Assembly: GCF_016106035.1 (NCBI RefSeq)
Contig: NZ_JADKPZ010000013.1
Location: 18,899-82,898 of the forward strand
Reading direction: 5' to 3'
DNA length: 64,000 nt
Source of the DNA: Arcobacter vandammei
Lineage (GTDB): Bacteria > Campylobacterota > Campylobacteria > Campylobacterales > Arcobacteraceae
A program made the translations under genes and the position numbers. Of the stretch, positions 27,793-37,553 are shown one piece after another (positions within the stretch are counted from its first letter, which is position 1; every line of letters starts with the position of its first letter). The notes below the pieces were generated by a model. It made no database searches and was not told the origin of the DNA. It was given only the letters and a program-made list of their open reading frames with translations.

Positions 27793-28051
27793 TTTCAATC
27801 TCCTCTTTTACTATTTTTATCTCTGGTTCTATATTTTTTACAACTATTGTCCAATCTGCTTCATTGAATTTTAGTGAATTCATAAGGGTAAATTTATTTT
27901 CATAAATAAAATCTGCAACTTTTTGAATATGGGAAAAATCTCCTATTTCAAATAAAAAGATAAAAACTTCTTCTTTATTAGATTTTTTTAGAGTTTCCAA
28001 CATTTTTTCATAAAAATCATCTTTTAGATGTCTTAAATCTACTCTTATCAT
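27779..28051 (-). CDS. Complex I accessory subunit replacing NuoE (Cj1575-like)
   Basis: A 90-aa protein in the nuoE position. It has no cysteines, so it cannot bind the NuoE [2Fe-2S] cluster. The sequence begins [21 protein letters not shown] and looks like a small alpha/beta domain. It matches the position and size of the short protein preceding Cj1574c in C. jejuni (memory-based). ATGA overlap with nuoD; it overlaps the next subunit by 14 bases. Confidence 0.7.
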   Translation of the reverse strand: MIRVDLRHLKDDFYEKMLETLKKSNKEEVFIFLFEIGDFSHIQKVADFIYENKFTLMNSLKFNEADWTIVVKNIEPEIKIVKEEIENEES

Positions 28052-29274
28052 CTATCTATCTCACCAAAAACTATATTTAAATTTCCAATTATGGTAACCA
28101 CATCAGCCAACTGGCAACCAATTAAAAGTTCTTCAAGTAAAGCTGTATGAAAAAAGCTAGGAGCTCTAGCTTTTAGCCTATATGGATACTGTGTCCCATC
28201 GCTTTTTATATAAAATCCAAGCTCTCCTTTTGGAGATTCAGTTGCCACATAAACTTCTCCAACAGGTGGACGAAGCCCTTGAGTAACCAGTACAAAATGT
28301 TGCATTAAAGAGTAGTTTTGAGTCATAACATCTTCTTTTGTAGGGCTTATATATCGTGGGTCATTTGTCATTAATTGACTTGTTGTTTCATAATATTTTG
28401 GAAAAACTTGCTCTATTATTTTTATTGACTCTTTCATCTCTTCTATACAAAGCCTATATCTTCCATAAGAATCACAAGTTTTTGAAATAGGAACTTCAAA
28501 ATCAAGTTCATTGTATATACTATAAGGCATCTCTTTTCTTAAATCCCATTTTATACCGCTTCCTCTTAGAGCAACACCAGAAACTGCAAATTCATAGGCT
28601 AACTCTTCTGAAATCACTCCAACATTTTCGAGTCTCATTCTCCAAATTCTATTTTCATTTAGTAATTTTTCATAATTATCTATCTCTTTTTTGAGATTAT
28701 TTAAAAATATTGTGCAGTTTTCTATCCAGTTTTTTGGTAAATCCAAAGGAACTCCACCAATTCTAATAGCACTATGAGTAAGTCTAGCACCACAATAATC
28801 TTCTATTAAATCAAGTGCATACTCTCTTTCTCTAAAGCAGTACAAAAACATAGACATAGCTCCAACATCAAGAGCATGAGTTGCCAACCAAAATAGATGT
28901 GAAACCACTCTATTTAATTCTAGTAAAATAACTCTAATGCACTCTGCTCGTCTTGGAATCTCTAAGCCTAAAAGCTCTTCAACAGCCTTTGCATAAGCAT
29001 AGTTATTTGATGTTGCTGCTATATAATCCATTCTATCTGTTGTTGGTAAGAACTCATTGTAAATCATATTTTCGGCCATCTTTTCCATACCACGATGTAA
29101 ATATCCAATCATAGGAGTAGATTTTATAACCTCTTCTCCTTGAAGTTCTAGCACAAGTCTTAGCTGACCGTGAGCAGATGGGTGCTGTGGTCCAAAATTT
29201 ACACTCATTGTGTTATCTTCTCTTTGAAAGTGGATATTTTCAAAAAAAGGTTTAAGTCTATTAGGAGTTTGCAT
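28048..29274 (-). CDS. nuoD: NADH-quinone oxidoreductase subunit D
   Basis: 49-kDa-type subunit of complex I, 408 aa, which with NuoB forms the quinone pocket. Motifs: [19 protein letters not shown] (quinone His region), [46 protein letters not shown] and [12 protein letters not shown]. The terminal GEIDR replaces the hydrogenase cysteines, as expected. One-base overlap (TAATG) with nuoC. Confidence 0.97.
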   Translation of the reverse strand: MQTPNRLKPFFENIHFQREDNTMSVNFGPQHPSAHGQLRLVLELQGEEVIKSTPMIGYLHRGMEKMAENMIYNEFLPTTDRMDYIAATSNNYAYAKAVEELLGLEIPRRAECIRVILLELNRVVSHLFWLATHALDVGAMSMFLYCFREREYALDLIEDYCGARLTHSAIRIGGVPLDLPKNWIENCTIFLNNLKKEIDNYEKLLNENRIWRMRLENVGVISEELAYEFAVSGVALRGSGIKWDLRKEMPYSIYNELDFEVPISKTCDSYGRYRLCIEEMKESIKIIEQVFPKYYETTSQLMTNDPRYISPTKEDVMTQNYSLMQHFVLVTQGLRPPVGEVYVATESPKGELGFYIKSDGTQYPYRLKARAPSFFHTALLEELLIGCQLADVVTIIGNLNIVFGEIDR

Positions 29275-30065
29275 TATTTTCTCTTCTCCAAAGTTTTTGT
29301 TTTGTTTGGGTCTAATTTTGTTACAAGTTTTTGATTATCTTCTTGATATTTAATATCTGTATTTTGTGTTGTTTCTTCAAATCCAAAAGGAACTTCATGA
29401 CCAAGCCTTGCAAATCTTGTAGTATCATATCTATCAATACTAGCACTATCCCTGATTTCAGGTCCTATAATATCTCTTGCATTTTTTCCAAAAATTTTAT
29501 CAACTTCATACCAAGCTGCTGCTTCATCTCCTTGAAGTGGATAAGATTTTTTAAGTGGGTGGTCATACCAATCATCTGGCATTAAAAGTCTTTTTAAATT
29601 TGGATGATTTATAAATTTAACTCCAAACATATCATAAGCTTCTCTTTCACTCCAGTTTGCACTTTTAAAAAGTTTTGTAACAGACTCTATATTTTCATCT
29701 TTTAAAATAGTAGTTTTTACTCTTACTCTTTTTCTTTTTTGTGTAGAAAGAAGCTCATAAAAAACCTCAAAAGAGTTTTTTTGTGCCAAATAATCAATAC
29801 AAGATAGTTCAATTAGCATATTGTATTCAAGATTTTTTAGCTCTTTTAAAAGATTTGTAATTTCATTTTTATTTATCTCTAAAACTAAATGAGTGTGACA
29901 AATATATGCTTTTTCTATTTTTGATACATTTTCTAAAATAGCTAAATCTTTTGCAAAAATAGTGTCGCTATCTACATCAAAAGTCTCTTGTGTTGGGCTT
30001 ACAAAAAATCTATCATTATAATAAGATTTTTTTTGTACATCACTTTTATTTCGATACTCTCTCAT
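29274..30065 (-). CDS. nuoC: NADH-quinone oxidoreductase subunit C
   Basis: 30-kDa-type subunit of complex I, 263 aa. The conserved core is [47 protein letters not shown], read here in parts. The N-terminus carries about 70 extra residues before the conserved domain and the C-terminus has a basic tail (TKTLEKRK). It overlaps nuoB by four bases and nuoD by one. Confidence 0.94.
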   Translation of the reverse strand: MREYRNKSDVQKKSYYNDRFFVSPTQETFDVDSDTIFAKDLAILENVSKIEKAYICHTHLVLEINKNEITNLLKELKNLEYNMLIELSCIDYLAQKNSFEVFYELLSTQKRKRVRVKTTILKDENIESVTKLFKSANWSEREAYDMFGVKFINHPNLKRLLMPDDWYDHPLKKSYPLQGDEAAAWYEVDKIFGKNARDIIGPEIRDSASIDRYDTTRFARLGHEVPFGFEETTQNTDIKYQEDNQKLVTKLDPNKTKTLEKRK

Positions 30066-30571
30066 ATTAATCTCTTATTTTTTATATTTCTAAAAATTGA
30101 CTCTTTTCTTATCTTTTGTTGTAACATCATTAAAGCATACTGCAATGTTTCAGGTCGTGGGGCACATCCTGGAAGATAAATATCAACAGGAATAATTCTA
30201 TCTGCTCCTTGAACTGTTGCATAAGTATTAAACATTCCACCAGTATTTGCACAAGAACCCATAGATATAACCCATTTAGGATCAGGCATTTGGTCATATA
30301 ATCTTCTTAAAAACTCAGCATGTTTTTTTGTTAGAGTTCCTGCAATTATTAAAACATCAGATTGCCTAGGACTTGCTCTAAAAATTGTTCCAAATCTATC
30401 AAAATCATATCTTGAACCACCAGTTGCCATCATCTCAATAGCACAACAAGCAAGTCCATAAGTCATTGGCCAAAGTGAGTTACTTCTTCCAAAATTAACT
30501 ATTTTATCAATAGTTGTTAATTTTATTGCAGCTCCACTATCTTGAAAATAGTTTATTTTATGCTGTGCCAC
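30062..30571 (-). CDS. nuoB: NADH-quinone oxidoreductase subunit B (cluster N2)
   Basis: PSST-type subunit of complex I, 169 aa, binding terminal cluster N2 through the tandem cysteines in [12 protein letters not shown], plus GSCANTGG and [10 protein letters not shown] place the start at the GTG at 30571 ([10 protein letters not shown]): SD AAGGAG is seven bases upstream, and the longer reading would overlap nuoA by more than 100 bases. With this start nuoB overlaps the end of nuoA by 19 bases. Confidence 0.95.
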   Translation of the reverse strand: MAQHKINYFQDSGAAIKLTTIDKIVNFGRSNSLWPMTYGLACCAIEMMATGGSRYDFDRFGTIFRASPRQSDVLIIAGTLTKKHAEFLRRLYDQMPDPKWVISMGSCANTGGMFNTYATVQGADRIIPVDIYLPGCAPRPETLQYALMMLQQKIRKESIFRNIKNKRLI

Positions 30572-30942
30572 TCTAAAGCTCCTTTTTTCCATGCATATAA
30601 AAATCCAATTGCTAAAATTAGTAAAAACATAAGCATCTCTATAAATCCAAACCAAGCTAAGGCTTTAAAATTTATTGCCCATGGAAACATAAAAATAATC
30701 TCAACATCAAAAAGAATAAATAAAAGTGCAACTAAATAAAATTGTGTTGAGATTTTATTTGGTTGTTTTGTAACTTCAACTCCACATTCATAAATTGTTG
30801 TTTTAAGTTTTTCAGTGTTTAGTCTTGCTATTTTTCTGCTTATAAATCTTGATGCTGCCAAAGATATACCAAAAATTGTAAAACTTAAAATAAACATCAT
30901 AAAAGCACCAAAATATGGATGTGCAAAATCTATATGTGTCAT
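30553..30942 (-). CDS. nuoA: NADH-quinone oxidoreductase subunit A
   Basis: Small membrane subunit of complex I, 129 aa with three transmembrane helices. The family segment [41 protein letters not shown] (read in parts) is diagnostic, including the conserved Cys and the acidic residues in helix 2. SD AGAGGT precedes the ATG. It begins nine bases after the stop of the AAA+ ATPase gene, suggesting that gene is the first member of the operon. Confidence 0.95.
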   Translation of the reverse strand: MTHIDFAHPYFGAFMMFILSFTIFGISLAASRFISRKIARLNTEKLKTTIYECGVEVTKQPNKISTQFYLVALLFILFDVEIIFMFPWAINFKALAWFGFIEMLMFLLILAIGFLYAWKKGALEWHSIK

Positions 30943-30951
30943 AATCTACCT

Positions 30952-32685
30952 CTAAAAAAATCCAACTTTGTTTTCACTATCAAACTGCCCTTTTTTCTCT
31001 TTACTTATCTGTTCTTCAAAATCACTTAATTTAAAAATTGCATCTTCTAAAACGGCAAGTTTATAGGCAGTATTTTTTATAACTAGTTCTATTTGCCCAC
31101 CTGTTAGTTCATATTTTGCAATTTTTTCTATATCAAAACCATCTTCTAAAGGTAAAGAACTAGGAAGAAGTTTTTTCCATAAAGCAACTCTTTGTTCAAA
31201 ATTTGGTTTTAAAAACTCAATTTTATAGTTAAATCTTCTTGAAAATGCTTTATCAAGATTTTCAAGCAAGTTTGTTGTAGCTATTAAAATCCCATCAAAC
31301 TTCTCTATTTGTTCTAAAAATATATTTTGCATTTGATTATGCATTTTATCAGCACTACTTCCAGTTCCAGAGCTTCTTGAACTTAAAAACTGATCAGCTT
31401 CATTTAGAAGAAGTACAGGTTCACTTTTTGTTTGCTCTTTTATCTCATTGTACTTATCAAAAATATTTCGTACATTTTTTTCGCTTTCGCCTATATACAT
31501 AGATAAAATTTTTGAACAATCAAAGCTTAAAACATCTTTTTTAAGAGATTTTGCAAGAGCAAGAGCAGTTAAAGTTTTTCCCGTTCCAGCAACTCCATAA
31601 AAAATTATTTTTGCATCAATTCCTCTTTTTTTATCTTTTATTCCCCAAAGTTTTAATCTATTTATTACATTTTTATCAACTTGTTTTAGAAGATTATCCA
31701 AGGTTTCTTTAGTTTTTGAAGCTAAAACAACATCATCTAAAGTTTTTGTAGTGCTAGTTAGCTCAAAAATATCTTGATCTTTTATTATGCTTTCTAGTTT
31801 GATTTTTGCAACTGTTGAGCCTTTTTTTGTTGGATGAGAGATTTTATATAAAACTTCATCTGGAATATAAAAATTTCTATTTATTCCACCAAAAGGAGTT
31901 AAAACTTCATCATAATCTATTAAATTTTTTGAAATTAGAGTTGAACTCTCTTCTAGTAAACTTCTATATTTTATCTTTTCATAGTCATCATTTGAGATTA
32001 AATCTATTAGATAGTTCATCTCTCTAAGTGTTCCATCTCCTCCACTATATTCTTCTTTTAAAAGAGCTAGAAATAGAGTTTGCTCTTGAATACTTAGATT
32101 ATTATCTTTAAAAAAGTCTTCTATCATAATTGGGTTTGTTGTAGCATTTAATCTATCTTTTATTCTATTTTCCAATAAAGCTTGTTTTGTCTTTAATCTA
32201 TTAAAACTAGGACTATTTGCATCAAAATTTCTTTTTACAATATTTAGTTGTTGAGCTAAATCTATTTTTAAAAATTGGTCTTGTAAATACTCTAAGTGGT
32301 CACCATAATTCTTAATTTCAGGCAAAATAAAATCACTACTACCACTTTCTAGCATTTTTAAATATGAGCTTGAAAGTGTTACATTTGAGTTGATTAACTC
32401 TAATTTTGAAGCTTCATTTAATTTAACTTGGTCAAAAGATGCCTGTATTAACCAACCATATTCCAAAAGAGATTTTATAATATCAAGTTTTTCTAAATGC
32501 TCATATTTTTCAACACTATAAAATTGCCCTAAAATATCAATTACATTTAAAATATCTCTTCCATTTATGTACTCTTTTGATAAGTATTGTAATATTCTTG
32601 CTTCATCAACTGTACATTTTAGTTGTTCATAAAACTTTGTTTTTTCTATGTTTTTTGCTTTTAAAAACTCAATTACTTCTAACAT
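30952..32685 (-). CDS. AAA+ ATPase at the head of the nuo operon
   Basis: A 577-aa AAA-family ATPase. An N-terminal helical region of about 350 residues has no domain I recognise. The ATPase module follows: Walker A GVAGTGKT (364-371), YIGESEKNVRNIF (397-409), an unusual Walker B LLLNEAD (425-431, Asn where Asp is usual but the catalytic Glu kept), sensor-1 IATTNLLENLDKAF, and the Arg pair in FSRRFNYKIEF. This class resembles FtsH/proteasome-type unfoldases without protease. Nine bases separate it from nuoA. A role in complex I assembly is inference from linkage. Confidence 0.8.
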   Translation of the reverse strand: MLEVIEFLKAKNIEKTKFYEQLKCTVDEARILQYLSKEYINGRDILNVIDILGQFYSVEKYEHLEKLDIIKSLLEYGWLIQASFDQVKLNEASKLELINSNVTLSSSYLKMLESGSSDFILPEIKNYGDHLEYLQDQFLKIDLAQQLNIVKRNFDANSPSFNRLKTKQALLENRIKDRLNATTNPIMIEDFFKDNNLSIQEQTLFLALLKEEYSGGDGTLREMNYLIDLISNDDYEKIKYRSLLEESSTLISKNLIDYDEVLTPFGGINRNFYIPDEVLYKISHPTKKGSTVAKIKLESIIKDQDIFELTSTTKTLDDVVLASKTKETLDNLLKQVDKNVINRLKLWGIKDKKRGIDAKIIFYGVAGTGKTLTALALAKSLKKDVLSFDCSKILSMYIGESEKNVRNIFDKYNEIKEQTKSEPVLLLNEADQFLSSRSSGTGSSADKMHNQMQNIFLEQIEKFDGILIATTNLLENLDKAFSRRFNYKIEFLKPNFEQRVALWKKLLPSSLPLEDGFDIEKIAKYELTGGQIELVIKNTAYKLAVLEDAIFKLSDFEEQISKEKKGQFDSENKVGFF

Positions 32686-32724
32686 TTATCCTCAAAAATT
32701 TATATTTATCTTTATATATTATCT

Positions 32725-32795
32725 TTTTATCTCTTAACTGCAAATGAATAAAAAAATGATAAAATAGTCTCCTTTCAAATAACTAAGAGATAAAA
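32725..32795. repeat. 12-bp inverted repeat flanking divergent promoters
   Basis: TTTTATCTCTTA at 32725-32736 and TAAGAGATAAAA at 32784-32795 are perfect reverse complements 47 bases apart, in the intergenic region between the AAA+ ATPase gene and the first Sel1 lipoprotein gene. The right copy overlaps the lipoprotein ribosome-binding region. Confidence 0.6.
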
Positions 32796-32803
32796 GAGGT
32801 AAA

Positions 32804-33412
32804 ATGACTAGAATTTTAAAACCACTAACCCTTGCTTTTATGCTACTTTTTTTAGGTGCTTGTTCTAATACAAAGATAATTGAAGCAGTTGGAAATGAGC
32901 AAGAAGTTGCAAATGAGTGTAGAAATCAAAACTTCAATGTGGAGCTTGATTGTTATGATTTAATTGCACATAAAAATAGTTTTGCACAACTAAGATTAGG
33001 AATAAATGCAAAGTATAATGGTAATTTTGTAGAGGCTATAAATAGATATGAAATTGCAAAAAAACAGAAAAATTTTTATGCAAATGCTTTAATTGCTGAT
33101 TTATATATAAATGGTTTTGGTGTTGAAATGGATGAAAATAAAGCTATTTCACTTTTAAAAGATACAAGAAAATTAGACCCTATAGCAGCTTATAAGTTAT
33201 CTCAATTTTATTTAAGAGATGGTGATATTAGTGATGCTATTGAACTTTTAGAATTTGCAGGAGAAAATGGTGTAAAAGATGCACAAAATCAGTTACAAAT
33301 TTTATACTCAAACTCTCAATATATTGACCCAGATTTTGAAAAAACTACATATTGGCAATCAAAATTTAATGAAAACAATAAAGACTTTATAAAAGAAATT
33401 TATGGAAGATAG
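32804..33412 (+). CDS. Sel1-repeat lipoprotein (first of a tandem pair)
   Basis: A 202-aa predicted lipoprotein. The signal peptide ends in LGAC with lipidated C20. The mature part has tetratricopeptide-like Sel1 repeats, e.g. SFAQLRLGINAKYNGNFVEAINRYEIAKKQ and ALIADLYINGFGVEMDENKAISLLKD, read in parts. Sel1 lipoproteins act as scaffolds in envelopes. SD AGAGG precedes the ATG. The next gene begins one base after its stop, and the two proteins share SFAQ.RLG, YAN and DPIAAY/DPVAAY motifs, so they are tandem duplicates. Confidence 0.8.
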   Translation: MTRILKPLTLAFMLLFLGACSNTKIIEAVGNEQEVANECRNQNFNVELDCYDLIAHKNSFAQLRLGINAKYNGNFVEAINRYEIAKKQKNFYANALIADLYINGFGVEMDENKAISLLKDTRKLDPIAAYKLSQFYLRDGDISDAIELLEFAGENGVKDAQNQLQILYSNSQYIDPDFEKTTYWQSKFNENNKDFIKEIYGR

Positions 33413-34054
33413 ATGAAAAAACAGATTTTAATCTCGACAATATTGGCTTTTATTTTTAGTGCTTGTTCTATGAAAATGCCTGAAATGTTAAGCTTTGGCT
33501 CAAGTTCTAACTATGATGAGCCTTTAAAAGAGGCAAATATTTGCCAAAAATTAGAAAAAGATAATGAAAAATTAGCTTGTTATAGAAAAATAGAGAATAC
33601 AAACTCTTTTGCACAAATTAGATTAGGTACACATTATGCTGATAAAAAAGATTATGTGAATGCTTTAAAATATTTAAATATGGCAAAGAAAAATGAGAAT
33701 ATTTATGCAAATTTACCAATATCATTTTTATATTATAAAGGTGATGGTGTAAATAAAGATATAAATAGATCCTTTGAACTTCTAAATGAAGCAAGTAGTG
33801 TAGATCCTGTTGCTGCTTATCAACTATCAAGATTTTATCTTCAAGGTATAAATACAAAAGTTGATGTAGAAAAAGGAATGGAACTTCTTCTTTTTTCAGG
33901 AGAAAAAGGTGTTAGACAAGCTCAAGATATGCTTGTAAATATCTATAAAACAGGTCTTTTTGATCAGCCAAAAGATGGTGTAAAATATAATTTTTGGTTA
34001 AAAAAGCTTAATGATAATATAGAAGATAATAACCATAAAATATATGTTTTGTAA
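33413..34054 (+). CDS. Sel1-repeat lipoprotein (second of a tandem pair)
   Basis: A 213-aa predicted lipoprotein with lipobox FSAC (C18). Sel1-like repeats include FAQIRLGTHYADKKDYVNAL and FLYYKGDGVNKDINRSFELL. It is clearly related to the gene directly upstream: same order of motifs, similar spacing, both ending in a tryptophan-containing segment (YWQSKF / FWLKKL). ATG immediately follows the upstream TAG, so the pair is one transcription unit. Possible further linkage to sulP 42 bases downstream. Confidence 0.8.
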   Translation: MKKQILISTILAFIFSACSMKMPEMLSFGSSSNYDEPLKEANICQKLEKDNEKLACYRKIENTNSFAQIRLGTHYADKKDYVNALKYLNMAKKNENIYANLPISFLYYKGDGVNKDINRSFELLNEASSVDPVAAYQLSRFYLQGINTKVDVEKGMELLLFSGEKGVRQAQDMLVNIYKTGLFDQPKDGVKYNFWLKKLNDNIEDNNHKIYVL

Positions 34055-34096
34055 TTTTTAAATAAGGTCGCTAATTCTATTTAAAAAGAAACAAAG

Positions 34097-35728
34097 ATGA
34101 AAAATAATATTTTTTCTGGTCTAACTGTTGGAATAATAGCTTTGCCATTATCTATGGCATTAGCTATTGCAACAGGAGTTCCCCCACAACTAGGTCTTTA
34201 TACAGCAATCATTGCAGGTATTTTTGCAGCTATTTTTGGAAGTAGTAAGGTAAATATTTCTGGACCAACTGCTGCTTTTATAGTAATTTTAATCCCAATA
34301 GTTCAAGAGTTTGGAATAAGTGGTCTTCTTTTATGTGGGCTTATGTCAGGAGTCATATTAATCCTTGTAGGACTTTTGAAGCTTGGAAATTTAATAGAGC
34401 TAGTTCCATATCCAGTTACTGTTGGATTTACATCAGGAATTGCAGTTGTAATTGCAACTTTTCAAATAAAAGATTTTTTTGGACTTACAATAGAGAATTT
34501 TAGTGGATCTTATATTGATAAAATAGTGCTTCTTGCACAAAATTTTAATACTTTTAATATCTATGAATTTTTGACAGCTAGTGTTACTTTATTGATTCTT
34601 GTTTTTTGGAGAAAAACAAAAAGTAAAATTCCTTCTGCTTTAATTGCCTTAGGTCTTGTATCTTTATTTGTAGCATATTTTAACCACAAATTTGGATTAA
34701 ATATCTCTACAATAAATTCTACATTTTCTTATGATATAAATGGAGTTAGTGGAAATGGAATTCCTCCTATTCCTTTACAATTTTCTTTGCCTTGGGAGTT
34801 TTTAAAACCCGAAGAGATAAATATTGATTTGTTTATAAAACTTCTACCACATGCAACAGCAATTGCAATTTTGGGTGCTTTAGAATCGCTATTATGTGCT
34901 GTTATTAGTGATGGAATGACTGGGAAAAAAACAGACCCAAATAAAGAGTTAATAGGGCAGGGAATTACAAATATATTAGTTCCATTTTTTGGAGGAATTC
35001 CTGCAACTGCTGCAATTGCAAGAACTGTTGCAAATATAAATTCTGGAGGAACTTCAAAACTTTCAAGTATAGTTCACTCTTTATTTATTTTGGTTTCAAT
35101 TTTATTTATAGCTCCTATTATCTCATATTTACCAATGGCTGGATTATCGGCTCTTTTATTAATGGTTGCTTGGAATATGAGTGAGATTAAACACTTTGTA
35201 AATATCTTGAAAACAGCACCAAGAGATGATATATATGTTTTACTTATTTGTTTTTCTTTAACTGTTTTAATAGATATGCAAGTTGCTGTTGCAGTTGGAA
35301 TAGGTTTAGCTTCTATACTATTTATTAAACGAACTATTGATTTATACTCTATTGAGCTGGTTAGTGAAGATTTAAGTTTACATCCAAATCTACCACAAGA
35401 TATAATAATTTATGATATAAATGGACCTATGTTTTTTGGAGCTGCACAAAAAGCTATGAAAACTCTTTTGAACTCAAACGATAAAAGAGATATTATTATT
35501 TTAAATATGAAAAATGTTTCAATGATTGATATGACGGCTATGGTTGCTTTAAAATCAATAATAGATAGTTTTGAAGCAAAAAATAAGAAGCTAATTTTTT
35601 CAGGATTAAATCAAAGAGTATTAAAAAAACTTGAACGAGCAAAATTTGAATATGTTACAAGTTTTTCAAATATTAATGATTCAATAGAATATGCGAAACA
35701 TTTAAAAAATATTTTACATAATAATTAA
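34097..35728 (+). CDS. SulP-family anion transporter with STAS domain
   Basis: A 543-aa SLC26/SulP permease. The transmembrane domain (about 1-415, some 12-14 helices) starts FSGLTVGIIALPLSMALAIATG and shows GLYTAIIAGIFAAIFGSS, SGPTAAF and GGIPATAAIARTVANI. A cytoplasmic STAS domain (about 435-535) includes GPMFFGAAQKAM and ILNMKNVSMIDMTAM. Substrates in the family are sulfate, bicarbonate, chloride or dicarboxylates; sequence does not decide. The upstream SD is weak (AACAAAG). Confidence 0.9.
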   Translation: MKNNIFSGLTVGIIALPLSMALAIATGVPPQLGLYTAIIAGIFAAIFGSSKVNISGPTAAFIVILIPIVQEFGISGLLLCGLMSGVILILVGLLKLGNLIELVPYPVTVGFTSGIAVVIATFQIKDFFGLTIENFSGSYIDKIVLLAQNFNTFNIYEFLTASVTLLILVFWRKTKSKIPSALIALGLVSLFVAYFNHKFGLNISTINSTFSYDINGVSGNGIPPIPLQFSLPWEFLKPEEINIDLFIKLLPHATAIAILGALESLLCAVISDGMTGKKTDPNKELIGQGITNILVPFFGGIPATAAIARTVANINSGGTSKLSSIVHSLFILVSILFIAPIISYLPMAGLSALLLMVAWNMSEIKHFVNILKTAPRDDIYVLLICFSLTVLIDMQVAVAVGIGLASILFIKRTIDLYSIELVSEDLSLHPNLPQDIIIYDINGPMFFGAAQKAMKTLLNSNDKRDIIILNMKNVSMIDMTAMVALKSIIDSFEAKNKKLIFSGLNQRVLKKLERAKFEYVTSFSNINDSIEYAKHLKNILHNN

Positions 35729-35731
35729 AAA

Positions 35732-35755
35732 AATTTGTAAAATTAAATACAAATT
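35732..35755 (+). terminator. Weak hairpin after sulP
   Basis: Stem AATTTGTA / TACAAATT (8 bp) with an eight-base loop just after the sulP stop and before the fumC leader. It is AT-rich and without a proper T run, so terminator function is uncertain. Confidence 0.4.
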
Positions 35756-35806
35756 AAGAAATATTATAAAATAATGATAATTTATATCAATAAATAGGAT
35801 TTATAA

Positions 35807-37204
35807 ATGGATTACAGAATAGAAAAAGATACAATGGGCGAAATTAAAGTACCTGTAAATAGATATTGGCAGGCACAAACAGAGAGAAGTTTGGAAAACT
35901 TTCCTATTGGTGATGAGAAAATGCCAAAAGAGGTAATTGAAGGTTTTGCATATTTAAAAAAGGCTTGTGCTATTGTAAATAACAAACTAAAAAGACTTGA
36001 TGATGTAAAAACAAAGGCAATTAGCCAAGCTTGTGATGAGATAATTGAAAGAAAACTTTGTGGTGAATTTCCTTTGGTTGTTTGGCAAACAGGTTCAGGA
36101 ACACAATCAAATATGAATGTAAATGAGGTTGTATCTTCAAGAGCTAGTGAGATTTTGGGAGAAGATTTTAGAGTAAAAAAAGTTGTTCATCCAAATGATG
36201 ATGTAAACAAAGGTCAAAGTTCAAATGATACTTACCCAACTGCTATGAGAGTTGCTTTTGTACTTGATGTACAAAAAAGATTAATTCCAGCAATAAATGT
36301 TTTAAAAGCTACTTTAGAGAAAAAAGTAAAAGAGTTTGAAAATATTGTAAAAATAGGAAGAACTCACCTTCAAGATGCAACTCCTTTAACTTTAGGGCAA
36401 GAGTTTTCAGCTTATGTTGATATGCTTGATAAAGCCTTAGCACAAATTGATGATGCTATGAAATATATGGTTGAACTTGCAATTGGTGGAACTGCTGTTG
36501 GAACTGGATTAAACTCTCATCCAGATTTTTCACCTATGGTTTGTGAAGTTTTAAATGATTTAACAAAAACAAAATATGCTTTTAAATCTCATCCAAATAA
36601 GTTTCATGCACTAACAGCACACGATGCAGAAGTTGTTTTAAGTGGAGTTTTAAATGCACTTGCTTCAAATTTAATGAAATTTGCAAATGATGTTAGATGG
36701 TTATCAAGTGGTCCACGATGCGGAATAGGTGAACTAAATATCCCTGAAAATGAACCAGGAAGTTCAATAATGCCAGGAAAAGTAAACCCAACTCAAAGTG
36801 AAGCTATGACAATGGTTGCAGTGCAAGTTATGGGAAATCATACAACTATAAGTGTGGCTGCAAGTCAAGGAAACTTTGAATTAAATGTATTTAAACCTGT
36901 AATTGCTCTAAATTTACTACAATCAATTAGACTTTTAAGTGATACTATGTTGGCATTTAATGATAATTGTGCAGTTGGAATTGAGCCAAATTTAGGAAAT
37001 ATTGATAAATATTTAAAAGATTCACTAATGCTTGTAACGGCACTAAATCCATATATTGGATATGAAAAAGCAGCACTTATAGCAAAAACAGCACATAAAA
37101 ATGGTACAACATTAAAAGAAGAAGCAGTAAAACTTGGAATTTTAAGTGAAGCTGAATTTGACTCTTATGTTAAGCCTGAAAATATGATAAAACCTACTTT
37201 ATAA
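35807..37204 (+). CDS. fumC: Fumarate hydratase class II
   Basis: Fumarase of 465 aa, an iron-free, oxygen-stable enzyme of the TCA cycle catalysing fumarate/malate interconversion. Landmarks: [42 protein letters not shown] and the [15 protein letters not shown] signature loop with the catalytic Ser. SD TAGGAT lies seven bases before the ATG. Length is normal for the family. Confidence 0.97.
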   Translation: MDYRIEKDTMGEIKVPVNRYWQAQTERSLENFPIGDEKMPKEVIEGFAYLKKACAIVNNKLKRLDDVKTKAISQACDEIIERKLCGEFPLVVWQTGSGTQSNMNVNEVVSSRASEILGEDFRVKKVVHPNDDVNKGQSSNDTYPTAMRVAFVLDVQKRLIPAINVLKATLEKKVKEFENIVKIGRTHLQDATPLTLGQEFSAYVDMLDKALAQIDDAMKYMVELAIGGTAVGTGLNSHPDFSPMVCEVLNDLTKTKYAFKSHPNKFHALTAHDAEVVLSGVLNALASNLMKFANDVRWLSSGPRCGIGELNIPENEPGSSIMPGKVNPTQSEAMTMVAVQVMGNHTTISVAASQGNFELNVFKPVIALNLLQSIRLLSDTMLAFNDNCAVGIEPNLGNIDKYLKDSLMLVTALNPYIGYEKAALIAKTAHKNGTTLKEEAVKLGILSEAEFDSYVKPENMIKPTL

Positions 37205-37216
37205 TTGGAATTGTGA

Positions 37217-37468
37217 TTGAAAGAGTTAGAAAAATATTTTTTAATAAATGAATTTGAAGATGGCTGGGGAATGGATAGTGATTTTATATGCCAAGAGCAA
37301 CTTTTTGAGTATTGTGTAGAAGCACTTTTTATTCCTGAGGATAAAATTGATGAGCTAAATATGCTTGATGATGAACTTGAAATTGTATTAAAAGATTTGG
37401 ACTTTGAAGATGCCGATGAAGATTGGTATGTAAATCTTCAAAAGTGTTCAATTGAGAGTAAATTATAA
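37217..37468 (+). CDS. Small acidic protein of unknown function
   Basis: An 83-aa strongly acidic protein (dense in D and E, few basic residues) with no signal or membrane segment. The start TTG at 37217 is supported only by a weak GGAA. It lies 12 bases after fumC, so it is likely co-transcribed. I do not recognise a family. It contains FEDGWGMDSDFICQEQLFEY and ends without a domain signature. Confidence 0.6.
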   Translation: MKELEKYFLINEFEDGWGMDSDFICQEQLFEYCVEALFIPEDKIDELNMLDDELEIVLKDLDFEDADEDWYVNLQKCSIESKL

Positions 37469-37499
37469 AGTCAAGTAATTTTACAATTGTAATATCTAG

Positions 37500-37523
37500 G
37501 AACTAAGGCTTTGGCCTTAGTTC
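37500..37523 (+). terminator. Hairpin after the fumC unit
   Basis: GAACTAAGGC and GCCTTAGTTC pair across a TTT(G) loop; a G/C-rich stem in AT-rich surroundings. The downstream sequence on the plus strand is A-rich rather than T-rich, so termination is plausible but not canonical. It also lies 30 bases past the end of the convergent HTH gene. Confidence 0.5.
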
Positions 37524-37553
37524 TAAAAAAATAAAAAAGAGAAGTTTGAAAAA

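Noticed and set aside
30572..30655. Longer nuoB reading from 30655
   Set aside because: It would overlap nuoA by more than 100 bases; GTG at 30571 has a proper SD and the family N-terminus MAQHKINYF.
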